Below, piece after piece: positions 9,891-19,152 of a stretch of 39,638 nucleotides of DNA (position 1 is the stretch's first letter; each line of letters opens with the position of its first letter). The notes below the pieces were generated by a model. That model searched no databases. It was not told where the DNA came from and saw only the letters and a program-made list of their open reading frames with translations. This DNA comes from Pseudorhodoplanes sinuspersici (lineage in GTDB: Bacteria; Pseudomonadota; Alphaproteobacteria; Rhizobiales; Xanthobacteraceae), in NCBI GenBank assembly GCA_945878025.1, contig CAMDXM010000006.1, forward strand, positions 1 to 39,638, written 5' to 3'. Made by a program: the position numbers and the translations under genes.

Positions 9891-12800
9891 CTATTCGGCG
9901 GCTTTCATCATCGGCTCGGCGTCCGAGCGCAGCTGCTCGAGCAAGGCGGCCTCATCGGCCTTTGCCGCTACGAGATGCCGCGCCTTGACGTGGCCAAACC
10001 CCCGGATTTTTTCCGGAATGGCGGCGAGGCCGACCGCGATGGCGTGATTGCCCGGCGTCAGGCGGCTCATGATCTCGCCAAGCATCGCCTCGTAATCGCC
10101 GATCAGCTTGCGCTCGGTGCGGCGCTCATGGCTGTAGCCGAACGGATCGAATGGGGTGCCGCGCAGGAATTTGAAACGCTTCAACACGGCAAACGCGGTC
10201 AAAACCCACGGCCCATAGCTCGCCTTCCTCGATTCGCCCGTCGTCTTGTCGGTTTTCGCCAGCAGGGGCGGCGCAAGATGGAATTCGAACCGCAGCTGGT
10301 CGCCCTCGAACGTTGATGCGATCTGCTTGCGGAACGACTCGCCGGTGTAAAGACGCGCGACCTCGTATTCGTCCTTGTAGGCCATCAGCTTGAAGAGATA
10401 GCGGGCGGCGGCTTCGGTCAGCGCCGTCTGGCCGGGCGCCTTGGCTTCCTCGGTGAGTTTCACGCGGCTGATGAGATATTGGTATCGGCGCGCATAACGC
10501 GCGTCCTGATAATCATGCAGGAAAGCGACGCGGCGCGCGATGGTCTCATCGAGCGTCTGGGACAGACGGCGATTGTCGTCCCGGCTTCCGGCCGCGGGAG
10601 CGATCAGCTTTTCCACCTCGGCCGTATCGAGCGCGGCGCGGCGTCCCCAGCGGAACGCGGACTGGTTCATCGCCACGGCCTCGCCGTTCATCTCGATCGC
10701 TTTTTCGATCGCTTCCGCTGAAAGGGGAATCGCGCCCTTCTGGAAGGCATAGCCGACGAGGAAGATATTGCTTGCGATCGAATTGCCGAGCAAAGCGGTG
10801 GCGAGCCGGGAGGCATCGATGAAAGACACATTGTCGCGGCCGGCGGCCGTCACGATGGCGCGCTTGAGGCGTTCGGTCGGAAGCGAGAAATCGGCGTTGC
10901 GCGCGAAATCTCCCGGCAGGAATTCGGCGGTGTTGGCGACGATTTGCGTCGAACCATGCTTGACCGCGGCCAGCACCTTCTTGTTTCCGGCGACCACGAG
11001 ATCGCCGCCGAGAACGAGATCGCAGCCGCCCGCCGCCATGCGGATCGCATGGATGTCGTCCGGCTTGTTGGCGATGCGGATGTGGCTATAGACCGCGCCG
11101 CCCTTCTGCGCGAGCCCGGCCATGTCGATGATGCCGACACCCTTGCCTTCCAGATGCGCGGCCATGCCGAGCACGCCGCCGATGGTGACGATGCCGGTGC
11201 CGCCCACGCCCGTGACAATGATGCCATAAGGCGCGCCGATCGCCGGCAGCTTCGGCTCCGGCAAGGCCGCGGCGTCGCCGCCCACTGCGATTCCCTTGCC
11301 GCGTTTCGGCTTGCCGCCATGCACCGTAACGAAAGACGGGCAGAAGCCCTTCACGCAGGAATAATCCTTGTTGCAGCTCGATTGGTCGATAACGCGCTTG
11401 CGGCCCCATTCGGTCTCGAGCGGCTGTACCGACACGCAATTCGATTTCACGCCGCAATCGCCGCAGCCTTCGCAGACGAGTTCGTTGATGATGACGCGCT
11501 TGTCGGGATCGGGGAAAAGCCCGCGCTTTCTGCGCCGGCGCTTCTCGGCGGCGCAGGTCTGATCATAAATGAGCATCGTGGCGCCGGGGATCGCCGCGAG
11601 TTCTCTTTGCACCTCGTCGAGGTCGTCGCGGTGATGGATCGTGATCCCGCGCGGCCAGTCGGTATCCTTCGGATATTTCCACGGCTCGTCGGTGACGACG
11701 GCAACGCGCCTGGCGCCTTCGGCTGCGACCTGGCGCGCGATCTGCGGCACGGTCAGCCCGCCGTCATTGGCCTGCCCGCCGGTCATGGCGACCGCGTCGT
11801 TGAACAGGATCTTGTAGGTGATGTTGACGCCCGCCGCGATCGCCGCGCGGATCGCGAGATAGCCCGAATGATTATAGGTGCCGTCGCCGAGATTCTGGAA
11901 CACATGCTCGCGCCTGGAGAACGGCGCTTCGCCGATCCAGTTGGCGCCCTCGCCGCCCATCTGGGTGTAGCCCTCGGTCGAACGGTCCATCCATTGCGCC
12001 ATGTAATGGCAGCCGATGCCGGCATAGGCGCGCATGCCTTCCGGCACCACCGTCGACGTATTGTGCGGGCAGCCGGAGCAGAAATAGGGAATGCGCTGCG
12101 CCACCTCCTGGATTTCGCGCAACGCGTGCTGCGCCTGCTTCAGGCGCGAAACCTTCTGGGCGACGCCGTCGTGATGCGCATTGGCGAGCACGCGCTCGCC
12201 GATGGCGATCGCGACCTCGTTCGGATCGAGCGCACCCTTGGCCGGGAACAGCCATTCGCCGCGCTCGTCCTTCTTGCCGATGCAGACCGGCTGATGCGCG
12301 GTGCCGTACAGCTCCTCGCGCACCTGCACTTCGATGAGCGAGCGTTTTTCCTCGACCACGATGATGAGATCGAGGCCCTTGGCGAAATCCATCAATTCCT
12401 GGCGGCTGAGCGGCCATGGACAGCCGACCTTGAACAGCCGGATGCCGATATCGTTGCAGGCGACTTCATCGATGCCGAGTTCGTCGAGCGCCTGGCGCAC
12501 GTCGAGATAGGCCTTGCCGGTGGTGATGATGCCGATTTTCGCGTTCGGTCCGCCCGAGGTCACGATGCGATTGAGCTTGTTGGCGCGGATGAAAGCCAGC
12601 ATCGCGTCGCGCTTGTAATCGTACAGCCGCGCTTCCTGGCCGAGGATGGAATCGTTCAGGCGGATATTCAGCCCGCCGTCCGGCATGACGAAATCGTCGG
12701 GCGTCACGATCCGCACGCGGCCGAGATTGCCGTCGATCACGCCGGTGGATTCAACCGTCTCGTGCATGCATTTGAGCGCGGCCCAGACGCCGCAATAACG

Positions 12801-13370
12801 CGACATCGCAAAGCCGTATAAACCGTAATCCACAATCTCCTGCACGCCGGCGGGATTGAGGATCGGGATCATCACGTCGACGAAATGATATTCGGACTGA
12901 TGCGCGGTGGTGGAAGATTCCGCGGTGTGGTCGTCGCCCATCAAGGCCAGCACGCCGCCATGTTTGGAGCTGCCGGCGAAATTGGCGTGCCGGAATACGT
13001 CGCCGGTGCGGTCGACGCCGGGGCCTTTGCCGTACCACATGCCGAACACGCCATCGAACTTGCCTTCGCCGCGCAGCTCCGCCTGCTGCGAGCCCCACAA
13101 AGCGGTGGCGGCGAGATCCTCATTGAGGCCGGTCTGGAACTTGATGTCGGATTCCGCGAGCTTGCGGCCGGCGCGGAAGAATTGCTGGTCGAGCCCGCCG
13201 AGCGGAGAACCGCGATAGCCGGTGACATAGCCCGCCGTGTTGAGGCCCGCGCGCCGGTCGCGCTCCTTCTGCATCAGGCACATGCGGATGATCGCCTGAT
13301 ACCCGGTCACGAAAACCGGGCTCTTGGTCAGGTCGTATTTGTCATCGAGATCGACGTGCCGAAGGCTCAT
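9891..13370 (-). CDS. fused indolepyruvate ferredoxin oxidoreductase family protein
   Basis: 1159 aa; TPP/Fe-S-type region (CSGCPHNTSTVVPEGMRAYAGIGCHYMAQW), Cys cluster CEGCGDCGVKSNC, gamma-type domain ITGVGGTGIVTIGGVLGMAAHLEGKGVGIIDMAGLAQKGGAV. Confidence 0.92.
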   Translation of the reverse strand: MSLRHVDLDDKYDLTKSPVFVTGYQAIIRMCLMQKERDRRAGLNTAGYVTGYRGSPLGGLDQQFFRAGRKLAESDIKFQTGLNEDLAATALWGSQQAELRGEGKFDGVFGMWYGKGPGVDRTGDVFRHANFAGSSKHGGVLALMGDDHTAESSTTAHQSEYHFVDVMIPILNPAGVQEIVDYGLYGFAMSRYCGVWAALKCMHETVESTGVIDGNLGRVRIVTPDDFVMPDGGLNIRLNDSILGQEARLYDYKRDAMLAFIRANKLNRIVTSGGPNAKIGIITTGKAYLDVRQALDELGIDEVACNDIGIRLFKVGCPWPLSRQELMDFAKGLDLIIVVEEKRSLIEVQVREELYGTAHQPVCIGKKDERGEWLFPAKGALDPNEVAIAIGERVLANAHHDGVAQKVSRLKQAQHALREIQEVAQRIPYFCSGCPHNTSTVVPEGMRAYAGIGCHYMAQWMDRSTEGYTQMGGEGANWIGEAPFSRREHVFQNLGDGTYNHSGYLAIRAAIAAGVNITYKILFNDAVAMTGGQANDGGLTVPQIARQVAAEGARRVAVVTDEPWKYPKDTDWPRGITIHHRDDLDEVQRELAAIPGATMLIYDQTCAAEKRRRRKRGLFPDPDKRVIINELVCEGCGDCGVKSNCVSVQPLETEWGRKRVIDQSSCNKDYSCVKGFCPSFVTVHGGKPKRGKGIAVGGDAAALPEPKLPAIGAPYGIIVTGVGGTGIVTIGGVLGMAAHLEGKGVGIIDMAGLAQKGGAVYSHIRIANKPDDIHAIRMAAGGCDLVLGGDLVVAGNKKVLAAVKHGSTQIVANTAEFLPGDFARNADFSLPTERLKRAIVTAAGRDNVSFIDASRLATALLGNSIASNIFLVGYAFQKGAIPLSAEAIEKAIEMNGEAVAMNQSAFRWGRRAALDTAEVEKLIAPAAGSRDDNRRLSQTLDETIARRVAFLHDYQDARYARRYQYLISRVKLTEEAKAPGQTALTEAAARYLFKLMAYKDEYEVARLYTGESFRKQIASTFEGDQLRFEFHLAPPLLAKTDKTTGESRKASYGPWVLTAFAVLKRFKFLRGTPFDPFGYSHERRTERKLIGDYEAMLGEIMSRLTPGNHAIAVGLAAIPEKIRGFGHVKARHLVAAKADEAALLEQLRSDAEPMMKAAE

Positions 13371-13480
13371 TACGCCCCACTCCGCGGCTTCCTTCGCCGG
13401 ATTGCGCCCTAATGTGCGTTACCCGTGACAACATCGCCAGAGGCTGGTTTGTCCCTACAAGACAGTGTGATTGGCAAATA

Positions 13481-13497
13481 TGTCAGTAATGCTGACA
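13481..13497. promoter_or_regulatory. dyad TGTCAG-N5-CTGACA, possible operator upstream of the IOR-type gene
   Basis: TGTCAGTAATGCTGACA, about 110 bp upstream of the start at 13370. Confidence 0.4.
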
Positions 13498-13693
13498 CTA
13501 ACCCCGGCAACGGTCAATTTCGTTTTGGATGCCGTCAAAAGAAGGTTTATTTCGGCGGCCCATCGAACCGCGACATTTGGCGCAACGCACCAACAGAAGG
13601 CCGCCTATGACTGCCCACCACAGGGCAATGCTTGCTCTCGTTCGGACCGGCACGTCGCTCGCGGGGCGACAAGCCGTTTCGCTGAATTACGGC

Positions 13694-14932
13694 CTAGGCA
13701 TACGCCATGCGCGGCTTCGGCAGGCGCAGCAGCAGCCAGACCGCGATCACGAGATTGAGGATGTTCGAGATGAAGCCGACAGCGAAAGCCACGCGGTAGG
13801 ACGCGGTCAGATCGAAGATCCAGCCCGCCGCCCATCCGCCCAATGCCATTCCGACGACGCTGATCGCAATGACCACCCCGACGCGCATGCCTGCCTCCTG
13901 CGGCGGGAAATATTCGCGCACGATGATCGCATAGCTCGGCACGATGCCGCCCTGGAACAGGCCGAACAAAATTGAAATGATATAGAGCGAAGAGAGCCCG
14001 TCGAAGCTGAAGTAAAGCGCGAGCGCGACCGCCTGCATCATCGAGCCGATCAGCAAGGTCGGCAAGCCGCCGAACCGGTCGGCGATGAATCCGGATGCGA
14101 GCCGGCTCACGATCCCGAAGCCGAGCATGAGCGTAAGCATTTCCGCGCCGCGCGCGACGCCGTAGCCGAGATCGCCGCAATAGGCGACGATGTGAACCTG
14201 CGGCACCGCCATCGCCACGCAACACAGGAATGCGGCGACGGAGAGCAAGACATGCAGCATGCCAAGCGACATGCCGATATCGGCCCTGGCGCTGGATGCG
14301 CGCGCGGACGCCGCGGCGGCCTCATGCGCAGGCAAGCGCCGCCGCAAGGCGAGCGACAACGGCACGATGAGGCAAAAGCAAAGAAGTCCGACAACGATAT
14401 GGGTCGGACGCCAGCCATAAGCCACGACCGCCTTCTGAGTCAGGATCGGCCACAGCGTGCCGGCGAGATAATTGCCGGATGCGGCGATGCCGACCGCGAT
14501 GCCGCGCCGGCGCAGGAACCAGTGCGAACAATCCGCGATCAGCGGCCCGAACATCGATGCAACGCCGAACCCGATCAGGAAATGCGCGAGAGCGAAGATC
14601 CACAGACTGGGCGCGAGGCCAGCGCAGAGATATCCGAGCGCGATTGACACGGCCCCAAGCATGAGCGGCCGCACGATGCCAAAACGGTCGGCAAGCCACC
14701 CCATCGCGATATTGCCGGCGCCGAAGCCGATCATGGTGAAGGTGAAGGGGAGCGAAGCATCCGCGCGCGGCGAGCCAAATTCAGCCTGCACCGTCGGCAG
14801 AACGACGACGACCGTCCACATGCCCGCGCTCCCGAGCGTGCTGATCAACAGCGCGATGGAGAGACGCAGCCACGAATAGGAGGAATCGAGCGGCGAGCCC
14901 GATGAGGCAGTCCCGGCATTCATTCGGATCAT
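13694..14932 (-). CDS. MFS transporter
   Basis: 412 aa, about 12 hydrophobic segments, MFS-type motif GWLADRFGIVRPLM. Confidence 0.9.
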   Translation of the reverse strand: MIRMNAGTASSGSPLDSSYSWLRLSIALLISTLGSAGMWTVVVVLPTVQAEFGSPRADASLPFTFTMIGFGAGNIAMGWLADRFGIVRPLMLGAVSIALGYLCAGLAPSLWIFALAHFLIGFGVASMFGPLIADCSHWFLRRRGIAVGIAASGNYLAGTLWPILTQKAVVAYGWRPTHIVVGLLCFCLIVPLSLALRRRLPAHEAAAASARASSARADIGMSLGMLHVLLSVAAFLCCVAMAVPQVHIVAYCGDLGYGVARGAEMLTLMLGFGIVSRLASGFIADRFGGLPTLLIGSMMQAVALALYFSFDGLSSLYIISILFGLFQGGIVPSYAIIVREYFPPQEAGMRVGVVIAISVVGMALGGWAAGWIFDLTASYRVAFAVGFISNILNLVIAVWLLLRLPKPRMAYA

Positions 14933-15008
14933 TCTATGTGTCGAAGGGATTTAAGGGAAACAACCTTTATGAATGAGTCGTATCGTCTGCGGACATGGCT
15001 CCTCAAAT

Positions 15009-15136
15009 GTCATGCCCCGTGCAGGCGGGGCATCCAGCGTTTGGGAAGAAGAGACGAGCACGGCCATGACGACGGGAGATAAAGTGCGCATCTCTAACAA
15101 CGTCATGGCCGGCTTTATGCCGGCCATCCACGTCTT
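15009..15136. repeat. family 1 palindromic repeat, degenerate copy plus intact copy
   Basis: gtcatgccccgtgcaggcggggcatccagcgtttggg ... gtcatggccggctttatgccggccatccacgtctt. Confidence 0.85.
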
Positions 15137-15171
15137 GCTTAACGGCGCGCCCTCGGTTGAGGACGACGGGT

Positions 15172-16371
15172 TCACACGTCCCAGCGCCAGAAATCGGAAC
15201 CCTCTTCCCGCATGAAGCGCGCCAGCACCATCTTGTGCACCTCGGACGCGCCGTCGACGAGCTTCGCCGCGCGCGCCCAGCGGTAAATCCATTGCAGCAC
15301 CGTGTCTTTCGAATAGCCGCGCGCGCCGTTGAGCTGGATTCCGACATCGGCGGCCATATGCAGCGTGTCGGCGACATGGATTTTCGCCATCGACACTTCC
15401 TTGCGGGCGCGGTCGCCGGATTCGAGCTTCCAGGCCGCGTACATGGTGAGCAGGCGTCCGATCTGGATCTGGTGCGCGACCTCGCCGAGCTTGATCTGCA
15501 CGCTTTCGCGGTCGGCGAGCTTGATGCCGAAGCCCTCGCGGTCCTTCACATAATCCTGCGCGATCTCCATGCAGCGCTTGGAGAGGCCGAGCCAGCGCAT
15601 GCAATGCGTGAGGCGCGCGGGGCCAAGCCGCGTCTGCGTCATCTTGAGGCCGTCGCCGATGCACATGAAAACGTCTTCTTCGGGGATTTCGAGACCGTCG
15701 AATTTCAATTCGCAGGTCCCGCCATGCTCTTCGGGGCCAAGCGTCGGAATGCGCCGCACGATGCGCCAGCCGGGCTGGTCCTTGTGAAACAGAAACGCCG
15801 TGAGCCCACGCCTTTTGTCGTCCGAAGTGCGCGCAACGACGATGAAATGCGAAGCCGCCGCCGCGCCGGACGTGAACCATTTATGGCCGGTGATGACCCA
15901 CTTGTTTCCTTTCTTCTCCGCCCTGGTGCGGATCATCGAAGGGTCGGAACCGCCGCCGGGATGCGGCTCGGTCATGGCGAAGGAGGAGCGCACTTTTCCC
16001 TCGACGATCGGGCGCAGCCATTTTTCCTTTTGCGCGGGCGTCCCGACCTTGGCGAGCACATTCATGTTGCCGTCATCGGGCGCCTGACAATTGAACGCGC
16101 TCGGACCGAAAATCGAACGGTTGGCCTCTTCGTACATCACCGCCCAGGACGTGATCGGCAATCCCATGCCGCCATATTCCTTCGGCGATTGCGGCGCCCA
16201 GAGCCCCGCCTTCCTCGCCTTGACGCGCACGCCTTCCAGCACGTCGAGGCGGATATTCTCGTATTCGTCGTAGTTCGCCGGATCGCTTTCGAGCGGAATG
16301 ATGTGCTCGTCAACGAATGAGCGCGTGCGAAGGCGCAGGCTTTCGAGTTCCGGTGAGATTTTGAAATCCAT
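15172..16371 (-). CDS. acyl-CoA dehydrogenase family protein
   Basis: 399 aa; SFAMTEPHPGGGSDPSMIRTRAEKKGNKWVITGHKWFTSGA and IQLNGARGYSKDTVLQWIYRWARAAKLVDGASEVHK. Confidence 0.95.
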   Translation of the reverse strand: MDFKISPELESLRLRTRSFVDEHIIPLESDPANYDEYENIRLDVLEGVRVKARKAGLWAPQSPKEYGGMGLPITSWAVMYEEANRSIFGPSAFNCQAPDDGNMNVLAKVGTPAQKEKWLRPIVEGKVRSSFAMTEPHPGGGSDPSMIRTRAEKKGNKWVITGHKWFTSGAAAASHFIVVARTSDDKRRGLTAFLFHKDQPGWRIVRRIPTLGPEEHGGTCELKFDGLEIPEEDVFMCIGDGLKMTQTRLGPARLTHCMRWLGLSKRCMEIAQDYVKDREGFGIKLADRESVQIKLGEVAHQIQIGRLLTMYAAWKLESGDRARKEVSMAKIHVADTLHMAADVGIQLNGARGYSKDTVLQWIYRWARAAKLVDGASEVHKMVLARFMREEGSDFWRWDV

Positions 16372-16383
16372 AACTCTATTCCC

Positions 16384-17190
16384 TCAACGCAGCTGCACGG
16401 TTTGCCCGCCATCGACCACCAACGTCGAGCCGGTGATGAACGCACCGGCTTTTGACGCCAGCAGCAACAGCGCGCCATCGAGATCGCCAGTCTGGCCGAA
16501 ACGCCCCATCGGGATCGCGCGCTTGATGTCCTGACCTTTGTCGCTCGACAGGAACTCGTCATTGATCTCGGTCACAAACCAGCCGGGCGCGATCGCGTTC
16601 ACCCGCACATTCCTGGAAGCAAGCTCGATTGCCAGCGCCTTTGTGACCTGCACCACCCCGGCTTTGGCGACGGCATAGGCTGCGACGCCCTTGCTCGCGC
16701 CGAGCGCCAACACCGAGGCGATATTGACGATCGCGCCGGTCTTGTTCGCGGCAATCATGCGCCTGGCACCCTCCTGCGACCAGAAGAACACCGCATCGAG
16801 ATTGGTCGAGAGTACGCTGCGCCAGGTCTCTTCGCTCAATTCCATGGCGCGGTCGGTATGCGCGATGCCGGCATTGTTCACGAGGATTGTGACCGTGCCG
16901 AATTCCTTTTCGGCGGCATCGTAGGCGCGCGTCATCGCCGCCCGGTCGAGCACGTCGGCCTCGATGGCGATGGCTTTTCCGCCCGCCGCCTCGATCGTCT
17001 TCTGGAGCGATCGCAGCCGCTCCACGCGGCGCGCGACGAGGGCCACCTTCGCGCCATTCGCCGCCAGCACCCCGGCGAAACGCAGCCCGAGCCCGCTCGA
17101 CGAGCCGGTCACCAGCGCCACCTCGCCGGTGAGATCGAACATGTCATTGGCTTTCATCGCGGCATCCATCCCGGGAATTTGTTCTTTCAT
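16384..17190 (-). CDS. SDR family NAD(P)-dependent oxidoreductase
   Basis: TGSSSGLGLRFA cofactor motif, NNAG, YAVAKAG catalytic motif. ORF extends to 17277; start MKEQIPGMDAA at 17190 preferred. Confidence 0.93.
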   Translation of the reverse strand: MKEQIPGMDAAMKANDMFDLTGEVALVTGSSSGLGLRFAGVLAANGAKVALVARRVERLRSLQKTIEAAGGKAIAIEADVLDRAAMTRAYDAAEKEFGTVTILVNNAGIAHTDRAMELSEETWRSVLSTNLDAVFFWSQEGARRMIAANKTGAIVNIASVLALGASKGVAAYAVAKAGVVQVTKALAIELASRNVRVNAIAPGWFVTEINDEFLSSDKGQDIKRAIPMGRFGQTGDLDGALLLLASKAGAFITGSTLVVDGGQTVQLR

Positions 17191-17207
17191 TTTCCTTAGA
17201 CGAGTTG

Positions 17208-18599
17208 TCAGCCGCCATAAAGGGCGCGCGGCAAGGCGGTCGCAAGCGCGGGCAAGAACCACAGCACCACAAGGCACAGAAGCTGGATCGCAACAAAAGG
17301 AATGATGCCAATGTAGATATGCGCGGTCGTGACCTCCGGCGGCGCGACGCCGCGCAGATAGAACAAGGTCGGGCCGAGCGGCGGGTGCATGTAGGAGGTC
17401 TGCAGATTGACCGCCATCATGACGCCGAGCCAGACCGGATCGACGCCGGGCATGCCGAGCAGAACGGGCGCCACGATCGGCACCACGACGAAGATGATTT
17501 CGAAGGCGTCCATCACAAAGCCCAGAAAGAACATCGCAATCATCACCGCGAAGACCGCGCCGGCCGGTCCTCCTGGCAAATTATCCAGCGAGCGGTGAAC
17601 CAGATCGTCGCCGCCGAGCCCGCGAAACACGAGACTGAACAATGTCGCGCCGATCAGGATGACAAAGATCAGGGTGGTGATCTGCGCGGCCTTGATCGCG
17701 GTCGGGCCGATGATTTCGGAGAGCCTGGCCTTGCGGGCGGCGAGCAATATCGCGCCGACCGCGCCGATGGAGGCGGCTTCCGTTGGCGTCGCGATGCCGC
17801 CAAGGATCGAACCCAGCACCGCGAGAATCAGAAGCAGCGGCGCGACCAGCACTTCGGCGAGCTTTCGCGCCATCGCAAAGCCGACTGGAGCCGCCGGATC
17901 GGGCGGCATCGCGGGCGAGGATTTCGGGAAGAAGATCGCCATCGCGATCAGAAAGAAAATGTAAAGCAGCACAAGCGCGAAGCCGGGAACGATCGCGCCA
18001 GCGAAGAGGTCACTCACCGACACCGTCTTCGGCGCGAAAATTCCCTTCGAAAGCTGCGCCGACTGATAGGCGTTGGAGAGCTGATCGCCGAGCAGCACCA
18101 GCACGGTCGCGGGCGGAAAGATCTGCGCGAGGGTCGCGGTGGCGGCGACCGTTCCAGCCGCGAGCCGCTTGTCGTAGCCGAAACGAAGCATCGCCGGCAG
18201 CACGATCAATCCCATGGTCACGACCGTGGCGCCGACCACACCCTTGGCGGCGGCGAGCAGCACGCCGACGATCACGACCGAAATGCCAAGGCCCCCGCGC
18301 AGCGGGCCGAACAGCCGCCCCATGGTCTCGAGCAGATCTTCCGCGATGCGCGAGCGCTCCAGCATCACGCCCATGAAGATAAAGAGCGGAATCGCGAGCA
18401 GCACCTCGTTGGTCATCACGCCGAATACGCGCTGCGGAAACGCGCCAAGGAATGTCAGGTCGAACACGCCGAGGAGATGCCCGAACAGCGCGAAGGCAAG
18501 CGACACGCCGCCGAGCGTGAACGCCACCGGATAGCCCGCCATCAGCGTGACGCAGACGGCGGCGACCAGCGCGATGGCCAGGATTTCGGGAAGCGTCAT
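17208..18599 (-). CDS. dctM: TRAP transporter large permease subunit (DctM family)
   Basis: Start MTLPEILAIALVAAVCVTLMAGYPVAFTLGG; multi-TM; IFPPATVLVLLGDQLSNAY; overlaps the dctQ stop. The ORF track extends spuriously to 19043. Confidence 0.92.
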   Translation of the reverse strand: MTLPEILAIALVAAVCVTLMAGYPVAFTLGGVSLAFALFGHLLGVFDLTFLGAFPQRVFGVMTNEVLLAIPLFIFMGVMLERSRIAEDLLETMGRLFGPLRGGLGISVVIVGVLLAAAKGVVGATVVTMGLIVLPAMLRFGYDKRLAAGTVAATATLAQIFPPATVLVLLGDQLSNAYQSAQLSKGIFAPKTVSVSDLFAGAIVPGFALVLLYIFFLIAMAIFFPKSSPAMPPDPAAPVGFAMARKLAEVLVAPLLLILAVLGSILGGIATPTEAASIGAVGAILLAARKARLSEIIGPTAIKAAQITTLIFVILIGATLFSLVFRGLGGDDLVHRSLDNLPGGPAGAVFAVMIAMFFLGFVMDAFEIIFVVVPIVAPVLLGMPGVDPVWLGVMMAVNLQTSYMHPPLGPTLFYLRGVAPPEVTTAHIYIGIIPFVAIQLLCLVVLWFLPALATALPRALYGG

Positions 18600-19102
18600 G
18601 AGCCGGGCCGGGCCGTGAGCGCATGCGCCGCGCGGATGGCCTGCGCGACGCCTTGCAGCGCGAGCAACAGGGCAAAAACAGGAATGAGCGTTTTCAAAAA
18701 ATAGACCAACGGCAAGCCGCTGGTCTCGCGCGAGCGCTCCAGGATCGCCCAGGAACGCGCGACATAGGGCAGAGATAGTATAAGAAGCGAGAGCGCGAAC
18801 GGGATCAGCAGGAAGAGCGCGCCGAGAAGATCGACCAGCGCTTTGCGGCGCGGCTGCGCATCGGCATAGAAAATATCCACCCGCACATGCCCGTTTTCGC
18901 GAAGCGTCCATGCCGCCGCCAGCATGAACAACGCCGCATGCGCGTACAGGATCGATTCGGTGAGTTTGGCGGAGCCCGTTCCGAACCCGTAGCGCATCAG
19001 CACCACGGCGAATTGCGCGAGCACGATGAAGAGACACAGCCACGCCGCGGCGCGGCCGATCAGCGTGGTCAGGCGGTCGATCCGGTCGGCCAAGGCGGTC
19101 AT
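18596..19102 (-). CDS. dctQ: TRAP transporter small permease subunit (DctQ family)
   Basis: 168 aa, 4 TM pattern; 4-nt overlap with dctM. Confidence 0.85.
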   Translation of the reverse strand: MTALADRIDRLTTLIGRAAAWLCLFIVLAQFAVVLMRYGFGTGSAKLTESILYAHAALFMLAAAWTLRENGHVRVDIFYADAQPRRKALVDLLGALFLLIPFALSLLILSLPYVARSWAILERSRETSGLPLVYFLKTLIPVFALLLALQGVAQAIRAAHALTARPGS

Positions 19103-19152
19103 GCCGCCATTATAGCCGCTTCAGCCCGCGCGACCGAAGAGAATACGCCGCG

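Noticed and set aside
10944-12821. 625-aa plus-strand ORF
   Set aside because: Antisense to the IOR-type gene; high-GC shadow ORF.
17205-18704. 499-aa plus-strand ORF
   Set aside because: Antisense to TRAP dctM; extreme charged low-complexity composition.
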